This document shows, piece by piece, positions 56,401-64,000 of a DNA stretch of 64,000 bases. Within the stretch, counting starts at the first letter, position 1. Each line of letters starts with the position of its first letter. The DNA is taken from assembly GCA_964017235.1 (NCBI GenBank), contig OZ024930.1, positions 152,644,221 through 152,708,220 on the forward strand, written 5' to 3'. Position numbers and translations under genes: made by a program. The DNA comes from Sabellastarte sp. h YS-2021. Lineage: Eukaryota; Annelida; Polychaeta; Sabellida; Sabellidae. The notes below the pieces were generated by a model, which saw nothing but the letters and a program-made list of their open reading frames with translations, searched no databases and was not told where the DNA came from.

Positions 56401-59400
56401 ACTAAAACTGTATTTATAAAGTTGATAATTTGAAAAATAGATTTTAGATAATAGTGGTCTTAAGTATTTTGACTTACTTTGATTACAACTACAGTAGACA
56501 GTACAGAACCAGTGTTCATTGTATTATTCTCCAAGTGAAAGCTATTCCATATATAACCATACAATGTAGGTACATGTAAAAATTAACCAGAATTGGATCC
56601 AAATCCTGTGAATACATTGTATTACAGATTCTACGGTCTTATGTAATCATTGTAGCAATATTCACCACATCTCCTTGTGTATCAGTGACAAACGTCATTG
56701 CTGGTAATGTATCAAAAGGTTAATTCATGTAATATTTACCTCATATCTTTATCGACAAGGAGTTAAGCTAATACTGGTAATGTATCAAAAGATAAATTCA
56801 ATATTTTCCATATATACGTATGGTCGGGGTGTTGATATTATCTTTAATAGTTTATGAAGTGCTGATTTATTATCTTGTTTTGCATTCTTTGCATTTTATA
56901 ATAAATGTTGTTTCGTCTTTTAGTGACAGTACCTGTAGGCAAGGGTGTGGAACTAGATTATGGATTAACCAAAGCACCATCCTTTAGTATTGATTTCATG
57001 GAATCATTTCATAAGGTATGTGTGATGTATTTGTTGCATTATCTACTTCATTTAACTTACTTCACAGTTTTTACATTGAACATGTTTTAGGCCTTTTTAA
57101 AACAAGCAATGTTGATTTATAAAGTTGCCCCATATTTCGCTTTTGTGAGTTATAAGATCTAGCTGATTTTATACTTGGGCGAAGGTGGGGGGGGGTAACT
57201 CATAACTGTATGCCCTGGCCACTTAGTTGCAGTAATTTCAGGACTCCTGCAACTAATGTTCTCTGGAGAAAGATTGTTCAAGACACATTTTATAGAAGAA
57301 CAAGATAAGGTCATGGCATAAGTCAAAACACTAAAAACATTTTTGTAGCACTGAGTAGCAGCAATTAGGTGTAATTGCCAAAGGACAAAAGATATAGGTT
57401 TCCTGTAAGTATTTGAGCCAGCGCTTAGTGGAATGTTATGTCATGTTGTTCCAAAGTGACAGATTATTGCGAGTTAGAATTGTAAGTTAAACAAGATATA
57501 TCTGTATGGTGAAGTTTGATTGAGATTCTACCAATCTGTAATCTGGAATGGAGGAAATATACATGCCCACCCTATACTGGACAATTACCATGTACTTGCA
57601 CCCACATAATGAAGAGTTTGAATCCTCTCAGGCTCTAAAGTGTGAAGCCTGCTCAGTGGAATAGTGCTCATCTGCAAAGGTTTTTCAACAGGGGTATCAG
57701 TTATTTTTGATAAAAATATCATGAACTAATTGATTATTGGGTCAAATGAGAGAATACTCTATCCATGTGAGTTGTTGCAATCTGCTAAAAAAAAGTTTTA
57801 TTTTGAAAATCTTATATGAAGTAAACTTTAAAGTGCACTTTGACAGAGTTATTTTTTTTTTGTTTAAGTTGTCACACTGTAGCCTTATTGAAACTCTCTA
57901 TAACAGGGAGAGATCTATTGGACAAGTGACAAACAGGAAGCACCGTTCTCACCCCCTCCATTGCCTGAAATCACAACCAACAAGATGGTGACCTTCTGGG
58001 TATCCGAGTATGTCATCAATACATTAGGCTATGTGGATTACAAGCATCAGGCCATCCAGTACAACCTCACTAAGAATGATGTGAGTCTTCCTTTTACAAT
58101 TCAAACACGCAATATTATGATCTGCTATTGTGTCCATTTTCTTTCTTCCTCTAAAAAATGTTTCTCAGATGCTGATTTTCTTACTTTCATGACAAAACTT
58201 GTCTTATGTTGTGAAATCAAATCCTCCAATATTATTTTTGAGCACCCAAACATTTGGTTTTGTGGCCTTTAATACCAGTATGATTGGGGTTAAGGGATCT
58301 CTTGATGGAGGTTTGTGGTTGCTGTAGTACTAAAAAGTTTTTCAGCATGTTGATTCCATGAAAATTAACAGTACTTTGATTTCCAACTTTTTCTTTCCCC
58401 CATTTGACTACATTTCACCGCTGTAAAATGGGGACAAATACAGAAATTACAAGAAATATGTTAAACCTATGAAATATGTCATTCCTTGTAGAACTCAAAA
58501 CTCTGCTTTTATAAAGATATTAGTGTTAATACTAAGGTGAATGAGACAAATTGGGTTTCTTTCTTTGTAACAGATAATGTGATTTAATTTTGTTTTTTGT
58601 TTTTTTTTTCAATCATAATTTTGTGTATCCTTGTCAATTAGAATTATCTTTGTTTAAAGCATAGTTTTCCTGTCATTTAGGTGAGTGAGCTTGTTTCATC
58701 AACTTGTTTGATAACCTTGGTAATTAAGCATTCCACAAGGGACGCTTGTTTGTATACAGTAGAAATTCAGGTGCCATGATATTTCGACCAATCAGAGAAA
58801 TCACATGACCAAAAACAGTTTTAAAAGGGCTGTACTTCACCTATTTGCATGAAATTTGGTAAGTCCTTTGTTATATAGATCTCTTGTGATTTCAACAAAA
58901 AATTGTCCCCCAGGGGTATAGGTAGAGTCATGTGCCAGGTTTGGCAAAAATTATTTTCTGGCCATTTTTTGGTGGCCATCATAAATTTATGCGAAAAATG
59001 CATAAAACGCATTTATCTCAGAAACAGTGCAAGATAGCAATTTTGACAAAATTTTGGCCCACAGGGTACATGAAGAGTCATTTGTCACTGTTTGCAAAAA
59101 AGCCATCTTGAATTTTTGTGTCAAACGCTTTTATCACGGAAATGGTGCTAGATAGAGCGATGGCGACAAAATATTTGGCGCACAGGCTATATGCAGTCAT
59201 CTGGCTTTTTTTCCCCAAATTGTTTTCTCCATTATTTCTGGCCCATCTTTCAGGTTCTCACTGTTGAGTAAGTCGGTTATCACTTGAAAACTATTGCATT
59301 TAAAGTATTTTGTTTGTTAAGTTATTCAGCTACTTTTGGGTCAACTATTAGATAGTGAAATTGCAGACCTGTAGCTCATTGTATAGCTGAGAAAAAGCTA

Positions 59401-62400
59401 CTTTCAGGTTCTCACTGTTTAGTAAATCACTTGGAACTTGAAAAATATTGCATTTAGAGTATTTTTTTAAACATGGTGTCCACCCACTTTCAGGACAGAT
59501 ATAACATTATAGTAAAATTGTAGACCTGTGGCTCACTGGATAGCTGGCCAATAGTTACTTTCAGGTAGTCACTGTTGAGTAAATCACTTGTAACTTGAAA
59601 AGCATTGCATTAAGAGCATTTTGTTAAAATATGCTGTTTGGCTACTTTTTCCATAGTGATTAACTTGGGAGTCTATCCCAATAGCTAAGTGAGTAATAGT
59701 TATTTTCTGACTTTTCCGTGCCTTTCATAATGAGTGAAATCAGTTATAGCTTGAAAACTGTTGCATTAAGAGCATTTTGTTGAAATACATTGTTAGCTAC
59801 TTTTCCATTGCTACAACATGGTCAGAAGTTTGGAAATCTATCCATAGTTTAGTGAGTAATATCTACTTTCACAATTTCCAGCAGTTACTTGTCAATCAAT
59901 CAATCAATCGATCAGTTGTCCAAGTGCTTAATCTCCGTATCTACGGATTCTAAGGCACACCATCCAGTTCGTAAGGCATAAATCATCAAGACATTAGACA
60001 TGTTCCAAGTCGTACCCAGGGAGGCAATCCGGTGTTTGGTAGTTAGAAGCTATGGTGGAAATGATTTCTGAAATAGGCAGGTTTTTAGTCGACTTTTGAA
60101 ACACGAAAGATTTGGGGCACTGCAGATATCATGTGGAAGATCATTCCATAACTTCGGGGCATCATATAAGAAACTGTTGTTGAAATGGACCTTTGATTTA
60201 TGGATGGAAGCACAATAATGAGGAACCTGGAGGAACAAATTTTTGGGGTTGAAATGTCTTGTATTCACGGCAGATTTGTACAAGGAGAGATATGGTGCGA
60301 AATACTTGGGCTGGCCAGTGGTGAGGTACTTATAAACCAAAACTAGGGTTTTGAAGATAATACGTTGTCTGATGGGTAGCCAATGAAGTGTCCTCAGGGT
60401 GGATGTGATGTGAGTGTACTTTGAAGCACCAGTGACAAACTGTACAAGAGTATTTTGAACATATTGGAGCCTTGTAGCATTACGGGATGACAAACGGCGA
60501 AATAGAGAATTGCAATAATCCAAACGACTACTGACCAGAGCATTTGCAATCACCACTGATGTATCAACGGAAAGAAACCGCCTGATACGATGAAGGTCCC
60601 TGAGGCTAATAAAACAAGATTTGATGACAGAATTTACGTGATTGCTGAAACAAAACTTTGCATCAAGCAGAACACCCAAATTGCGTACAACATCTGTGGG
60701 AGAGAGACAATTACCCAGGATATTGACAGGAAATGAGTCACTGAGCCATTTGTATCTGTCTTTGGCACCAAAGACTATGAATTCTGTTTTATCAGGATTT
60801 AGCTTGAGTTTGTTTTCAGACATCCAGATCTGAATATCATTCAAACAGGATTTAAGACGGTCAAAAGACTTGAGACTATCATCAGGGGATAAGTGAATGA
60901 GCTGAGTATCGTCGGCATAAAAGTGGTATTTGACTCAAGTATATTTTCTGATGACTTTACCAAGAGGTGTTGTATAGAGGGAAAACAGAAGAGGACCTAA
61001 GACAGAACCTTGGGGGACTCCAAACTTCAATTTGAACAAATTTGAAAGACTGGAACCAATCTTGACTGACTGAAAACGATCCTGGAGGTAGGATCTAAAC
61101 CATTTTAGTGCCGATCCAGCAAAGCCAAACCTAGCTGACAAACAGGATAGGAGTGTGTCATGATCGATAGTATCGAAAGCCGCGGACAGGTCGAGTAGTA
61201 CCAGTGCTGTAGGCATGCCCTTGGACAGAGCTAAGTGAATCTCATTTTTGATGCACAACAAGGCAGTTTCTGTTGAGTGCCCCACCTTATAGGCTGACTG
61301 GAAAGTGTTACCAAGATCATCAGAATCCATGTGAGATCTAATTTGGGCAGCCACTATTTGCTCAACCAATTTTGACAAGAATCTAAGACCAGACACCGGT
61401 CGATAGCTCTTCAAGTCCTCTTTTGAAAGGGTGGACTTCTTGAGGAGAGGTGTGACAATAGCTTGTTTAAAAAGATTTGGGAAAATACCATTTTTGAGGG
61501 ACAAGTTAACCAGTTTAGTCAATGAAGGGAGAAGGATGTCTATACATTGTTTCACAATATGTGTAGGCATGGATCTAGAGAGCAAGTTTTTGAAGGGGCT
61601 TCCTTGATAAACTTGAGGACTTCGCTATCAGTGACAACTTGAAAGGAACTTGTCAGTAAATGGATTATATTATCAAAAGAATATGCAGGTACACAATTTC
61701 TTTTGAAGGTGTTGTTCATCTAATTTTTGATGAACAATAGCCTATTGAAGTTTAAAACTTGTTCCTCAAAATATAAGTGTGTAGCGACTACTTTTGTTAT
61801 GTTATAGTTGAGTAAACTGTACATATCTTGAACAACCAGAACTCTGGTAGCTTCTCAGGAAGCACCTTAACAGTTAACTTTGTACTGTACTTTTGAATAT
61901 CATTTGCAGCGCATAAGTTTTGTGTCCTTTTCTACTTTTACTTATAATCTGAAGCTCAAAACAAAAAGTGAGCTGACACAGAGCCAATTCACAGGCTCTG
62001 ATTGCTTGTTTTAAATACAACCATATGCCTCCGGTTCTGGTGGTGATACAGTTGTAATTCTAGAGTCATGTGCTTCACTTGAAGATACAAGTCGACTGAT
62101 TAATAAGCTTAAACCATTGTCAGAGGTAGCTTAAATAATGGACAAAGACATGTGACACATGGAGAAACATGATCCAGGGCAAAGTTAATAACCAAGGTAT
62201 TCTAAAGGTAGTGTCATTTTTTTAAACAAAAATTACTTGTATTCAGGTTTTTTCACTATTTTCAGTATAACAGGTTCCTTGTAAAAAGTCAGAAATTATA
62301 AAAACAATGAAAGTTTGATTATCTTTACCTTAACTCTCTTTTGGATTTAACAATAGATTTGAATTAAAGATCACCTAAGCTTGAAAATGTTTTAATTTTT

Positions 62401-63498
62401 AGTGCGAACTTCGTGAAAACCTTAAATTAAGTCACAGAAAGGGGACATTTTAATTGTTCATGGGTTTAAGTTTGTAAGCTGAAACTAAGGTGGCCTTAGC
62501 TGTACATACATCTGTGTTATGTTTTAGTCGAATCTTTGATTCAAATTTGGTATAAGTTCCTATCTGTCCTAGAATCTATTGTCTTGGCTATTATCTTCTT
62601 CTGCTAGTCTCTACTCATGAAAATATATGTGCAGTCAGTGTCAATGAAGTGTACATTTTCATAGGTGCTGATGCGTGATGTGTTTGTGTAACCAGATCCC
62701 CAGTTAAAGTGCATATATTTATTGAAGTTCTTGTCACGTGACCAATCTCTGTATTACAGTTATATCATGTCATTCAAATGTCTGTCTTTGAAAGAGTTGT
62801 TTCACAATCCACTAGCACCTCCAAGTGATCAAATGTGCTGAATGATAGGTCAGCATTGAATATTGCATATTCTATTGAAGGGTCTTGTCAAGTTAGCAGT
62901 CTTTTCTTCTCATAAGGAATTATAGAACTTACACTTATTTACCTCAAAATGGAAGCATTTCCCACTGGACACTGTGTCAGCTGACATTTTGCAGGTCACA
63001 AGTATGATACACATACTAAATTCACATCTGGAGTTTTGGGTTCAGCACTTTTGCAACTTTTATAATATCAAGTCAAATTTGGTTATTTTACCAAGCACTT
63101 TGTGAATACAAGGTCACAGCATGGATCACATGAAACTTTTGATCCTTTTAGTCAATTTTGTGACTCTATTGTGCCTTTGTTGCCTTGAACAGTTAGACTT
63201 TAGAGGAACCTTTATTATCTGACCTCTAATTATCAAAATATTAAGTTTTATGAATTTTCTAAGAAAAAAATTTAAGTGATTAAGAAAAAATAATAATCAC
63301 AATCATAAATACAAGCCACACCTGAAAGCAACATCTACATATGCATGGACACATACTTTCTTACTCAGCAAAATACCTTACTTTGACACTGATCACTGTA
63401 TGTTTATTTTTATCTCACTGTAGCTACCCCTCAAGGACCAGGGTTGGTTAAACACATCATGCTCCGGTTTCCAGTGCATCGTATTTTTTATTCCACAG
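44352..63498 (+). CDS. BPI/LBP-family protein, nine exons, 3' part outside window
   Basis: Nine exons with GT/AG borders join in one frame of 334 codons (1002 bases) without a stop. The product starts with a signal peptide (hydrophobic core WLVLMYIFVVHGG). It continues with the family's mature N-terminus (LADPGLKIRFSKSGLNYG), the whole N-terminal barrel (GWSLKNIQASLHGNWKYR, SGSFDVQLSGWAIGV, RPTVSANKCNCYAGS, SWLYNLFSSKIEDVL) and the linker into the C-terminal half (LPLKDQGWLNTSCSG). Cys162/164 and Cys201 are placed like the single conserved disulfide. BPI/LBP proteins bind lipid A of Gram-negative bacteria and are secreted or granule-stored. ATG 44352 is preceded by an in-frame TAG; ATG 44361 is an alternative. 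An acceptor TTTCTTTTCAG at 44340 implies a 5' UTR exon upstream. The last half of the C-terminal domain is beyond base 64000. Confidence 0.92.
44640..44955. repeat. 36-bp minisatellite in BPI intron 1
   Basis: About eight diverged units carry AATGTACCCTGTTGG, AAAGTA and CCTGTGAAC/GCTTGTGAAC. Units differ by several substitutions each. The rest of intron 1 (44960-45885) is A/T-rich with no recognised feature. Confidence 0.75.
45886..46000 (+). CDS. BPI/LBP exon 2
   Basis: Encodes AQTAVNAFTRKVSGMTLPDV then KIGVVGKISYSVTG, the first helix and strand of the N-terminal barrel. It starts after GTCAG and ends in phase 2 at GTACGG. Confidence 0.88.
46560..47345. repeat. Degenerate D-type satellite monomers in BPI intron 2
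   Basis: Diverged units share TTTTGGTGGCCAT(G/C)TTGGAT, AACAGGGTGAGATAGA-like and AAATTTTGG text with the D array at 49600-54540. They are about 150-170 bp apart and too decayed to show element ends. 46001-46560 is A/T-rich and unremarkable. Confidence 0.55.
47524..47643 (+). CDS. BPI/LBP exon 3
   Basis: Encodes ITLTSFQNPASTVTTDPFGW then SLKNIQASLHGNWKYR. The acceptor is TTTATAG and the donor GTATGA; it ends in phase 2. It matches the family's segment before the WKY/WKA strand. Confidence 0.85.
47690..47850 (+). mobile_element. tRNA-derived SINE-like sequence in BPI intron 3
   Basis: An A-box-like TTGGCTGAGTGGTTAAC, as in Ser/Leu-type tRNAs, starts near 47692. A weaker B-box-like TGTTTGTATCC lies near 47751. 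A body with a TTTTAAACCCC end follows. It differs from the SINE at 36061. Confidence 0.5.
48200..48845. repeat. C'-type satellite monomers in BPI intron 3
   Basis: Diverged units carry CTTTGACCTTTCCTTCAAGG, GATAGGAAGTCATGGGCTGTGAATC and AACAACCTGTC, about 140 bp apart. They lie just before the D/E element. Confidence 0.6.
49189..51333 (+). mobile_element. Nested D/E element copy
   Basis: The 5' end TTATGTCCACCCC is paired with GGGGGATGGATA as a hairpin (to about 49214). A TCCGGCGTCCGATGTCCGGC spacer, two E monomers and seven D' monomers of about 152 bp (49600-50760) with CGGAAACCGTAAGAGATAGA follow, then degraded D monomers. The 3' end is AGGGTGGACA (51238-51247), then ACAGG-GCGT-CCTAT and CTAG (51330-51333), followed by T. 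Flank GTGTAA on the left and TTAATTAAATAAATG on the right join as a plausible undisturbed E sequence. It belongs to the same family as its host element. Confidence 0.8.
51370..54545. repeat. Homogeneous 168/169-bp D satellite array
   Basis: About 18 units with TATCTCCTTAACCGTGCGAG, CGATTTCGTCGAAATTTTCG and AAAAATGGCGGCCATTTTGA follow each other with few differences. Two unit lengths exist: 169 bp (AATGTACTCTTTGCAA or GATGTAATCTTTGCAA) and 168 bp (GATGTAACCTTGCAA). Variant order is not random. The four-unit block beginning near 51766 recurs near 53110, so larger blocks have been duplicated. The many 68-136-codon frames on both strands are products of the repeat, not genes. Confidence 0.93.
55006..55079 (+). 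CDS. BPI/LBP exon 4
   Basis: Encodes VHVSDSGSFDVQLSGWAIGV and TVIVG, a pair of barrel strands. The acceptor is TATTTTCAG and the donor GTTAGT; it ends in phase 1. It is separated from exon 3 by 7.4 kb, mostly satellite-bearing elements. Confidence 0.85.
55255..55452. mobile_element. Palindromic MITE in BPI intron 4
   Basis: The termini GTACCGTATTTTTCCAAAAT and ATTTTGGAAATTTACGGTAC are inverted repeats. GGGCGTTAAT/AACCAGGCGTT motifs recur in both halves. It is 198 bp, non-coding, about 180 bp after exon 4. A second possible SINE-like stretch follows at about 55655-55785. Confidence 0.8.
55816..55970 (+). CDS. BPI/LBP exon 5
   Basis: Encodes RPTVSANKCNCYAGS, then HGGASWLYNLFSSKIED and VLKRQLQGK. 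This is the most recognisable block of the family, with the P-T-(V/I)-x-x-x-x-C and W-L-x-N-L-F-x-x-x-I-E signatures. The acceptor is GAAACAG and the donor GTAAAC; phase 0. Confidence 0.92.
56207..56270 (+). CDS. BPI/LBP exon 6
   Basis: Encodes LCDAVKKVINENGNAQLATM and K, with the second conserved cysteine. The acceptor is TTTGTAG and the donor GTACCT; it ends in phase 1. Confidence 0.88.
56271..56923. other. BPI intron 6
   Basis: A/T-rich. One short duplication (GGTAATGTATCAAAAG(G/A)TAA near 56703 and 56776) is seen. No other feature is supported. Intron 7 (57016-57906) is likewise unremarkable apart from a G10 run at 57186-57195. Confidence 0.5.
56924..57015 (+). CDS. BPI/LBP exon 7
   Basis: Encodes VTVPVGKGVELDYGLTKAPS then FSIDFMESFHK, matching the family's LPV...IDYxLVxxP segment. 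The acceptor is CTTTTAG and the donor GTATGT; phase 0. Confidence 0.9.
57907..58080 (+). CDS. BPI/LBP exon 8
   Basis: Encodes GEIYWTSDKQEAPFSPPPLP, then NKMVTFWVSEYVINTLGYV and a strand ending YNLTKND. This is the central sheet, with the proline-rich linker and the typical KMVxxxxSxYxxNTxxxV motif. The donor is GTGAGT; phase 0. An apparent frame from 57737 merely overlaps it. Confidence 0.92.
58800..59230. repeat. D-type monomers in BPI intron 8
   Basis: Two to three diverged units carry GCATGAAATTTGGTAAGTCC, TTATCTCAGAAACAGTGCAAGATAG and GGTGGCCATCATAAATTT. They run directly into B monomers, forming a mixed array. Confidence 0.7.
59230..59892. repeat. Satellite B monomers, left of LINE
   Basis: Four units carry TCTCACTGTTGAGTAAATCA, CTTGAAAACTATTGCATTTA and GACCTGTAGCTCATTG. 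The array is split at 59893 by the LINE and resumes near 61770. Confidence 0.75.
59893..61740 (-). mobile_element. CR1/L2-like LINE, nearly open frame with one stop
   Basis: On the minus strand a single frame from about 61700 to 60050 is broken only by a TGA at about 60935-60937. It encodes the RT (KSYRPVSGLRFLSKLVEQIV, SAYKVGHSTETALL, LDLSAAFDTIDHDTLL, GVPQGSVLGPLLFSLYT, then FYADDTQL after the stop, KLKLNPDKTEFIVFG) and the C-terminal domain (SRLDYCNSLF, LHWLPIRQRIIFK, PKLWNDLPHDI). The 5' part, including the endonuclease, is absent. The 3' UTR has a CCGTAGATACGG hairpin, and the tail is a TGAT microsatellite (plus strand CAATCAATCAATC at 59893-59915). It interrupts a B array in BPI intron 8, antisense to the gene. 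Confidence 0.9.
61770..62012. repeat. Satellite B array end, right of LINE
   Basis: GACTACTTTTG and GAGTAAACTGTACATATCTTG continue the B array. CATTTGCAGCGCATAAG, TTTTGTGTCCTTTT and GAGCTGACACAGAGCC to GATTGCTTGTTTT match the unique 3' end at 43985-44105. Confidence 0.7.
62013..63423. other. Rest of BPI intron 8
   Basis: A/T-rich sequence without recognised genes or repeats. A polypyrimidine stretch and CACTGTAG acceptor lead into exon 9 at 63424. 58081-58800 at the other end of the intron is similar. Confidence 0.5.
63424..63498 (+). CDS. BPI/LBP exon 9
   Basis: Encodes LPLKDQGWLNTSCSGFQCIV and FFIPQ, corresponding to the (L/I)P......LNT(T/S).....IPQ start of the C-terminal barrel. The acceptor is CACTGTAG and the donor GTAAGC; phase 0 on both sides. 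Intron 8 is 5.3 kb. Confidence 0.88.
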
Positions 63499-63534
63499 GT
63501 AAGCAATTTCTAACAGTAGCTTTTTATTCTAGAT

Positions 63535-63770
63535 ATCACATAATAATAAGGATAACACTTAATCTCCATCATACGACAAACTGTAAGGCACTAGAGCCAC
63601 AAGAGAGACAGCAGAGATATGTCAGGGAGATGGTGGAGCTATGGAGGGTAGGGTTGAAGAGGTATTGTTCAATTTGCGACTGAAACTTTGAGATTTCGCT
63701 GTTTTGATGTCCTCTGGAAGCTCATTCCACAAAGTTCAGTATACCACTAGGAGATGTAAGATACAATGAG
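63535..63770 (-). mobile_element. LINE 3' fragment next to BPI exon 9
   Basis: AACACTTAATCTCCATCATA, TAAGGCACTAGAG and CCTCTGGAAGCTCATTCCAC match the 3' UTR and the end of the coding part of the two CR1/L2-like LINEs. The tail is ATAATAATAAGG on the plus strand. It begins only about 40 bases after the exon 9 donor. 63770-64000 has no recognised feature. Confidence 0.65.
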
Positions 63771-64000
63771 CTTTGTGTAAGTAGAACTAGTAAAAGTGAA
63801 ACCAATTTTAAGATTACAACATCAGAAAAAGCAGTAATTGTAAAGGTGTTAAGTGAAAGACAAATATATGAGATGTTGTAGTTCTTACATCTGTTAGACT
63901 TACACGAGTGAGGACCATGACCATCTCTGTTATGTACCTGGGAGCATAATTATGTCTGTCATGTGACTTATCTGTAATAAAGATTTGGAGCATAATCGTG

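Noticed and set aside
10000-60000. CRISPR-like arrays
   Set aside because: The tandem units are contiguous 130-170 bp satellites with no short repeat/unique spacer alternation, and the genome is clearly eukaryotic.

Overview
This is a gene-poor, repeat-rich stretch of an animal nuclear genome. It has long introns with GT/AG borders, three or more retrotransposon types, tRNA-derived SINEs and many kilobases of 130-170 bp tandem repeats. The repeat vocabulary (CCTTGACCT-rich and ATGGCGGCCATTTTG-type monomers, DIRS and CR1/L2-like retroelements) and the invertebrate-type BPI/LBP gene suggest a marine lophotrochozoan, most likely a bivalve mollusc. That placement is inference only.

Layout. 1-2540: a decayed Gypsy/Ginger-type integrase gene, interrupted by a small TIR element and followed by an intron-containing Ulp1-like cysteine protease. 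4588-6195: a decayed CR1/L2-like LINE on the minus strand. 7348-8559: an intact single-exon F-box/LRR gene orthologous to FBXL14/Ppa, followed by a foldback element. 10 to 21.5 kb: nested satellite-bearing elements (B interrupted by A1, F interrupted by G, then C1, then I/H). 21475-27761: a full-length but defective DIRS retrotransposon with both inverted termini and the internal complementary region. 27.8-32.2 kb: further C and A elements. 32.6-34.6 kb: a second, decayed DIRS copy. 36-39.6 kb: a SINE, two AACGTTT-rich TIR elements and one orphan candidate exon. 40.3-44.1 kb: element A2 inside a C-type array, a SINE and a B array.

44352-63498 (plus) holds nine exons of one BPI/LBP-family innate-immunity gene. 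They splice into one continuous 334-codon frame and cover the signal peptide, the whole N-terminal BPI domain and the start of the C-terminal half; the 3' half lies beyond the window. Its introns are filled with repeats: a 36-bp minisatellite in intron 1, a self-nested satellite element of about 5.9 kb with a highly homogeneous 168/169-bp array in intron 3, a palindromic MITE in intron 4, and a B/D array split by a LINE in intron 8.

The main unexpected signal is that several satellite-bearing elements with different monomers (families A, C, D and G) share one plan: a 5' end of the form TT(R)(TR)YCC in a terminal hairpin, a GC-rich spacer, a tandem array, a subterminal inverted copy of the 5' motif, a short stem-loop, and (three of four) a CTAG end followed by T. 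The array monomers also share a core of about 50-60 bp. This fits non-autonomous Helitron/Helentron-like elements that carry and spread satellite DNA. No Rep/helicase gene is present in the window, so the mobilising enzyme is not seen.
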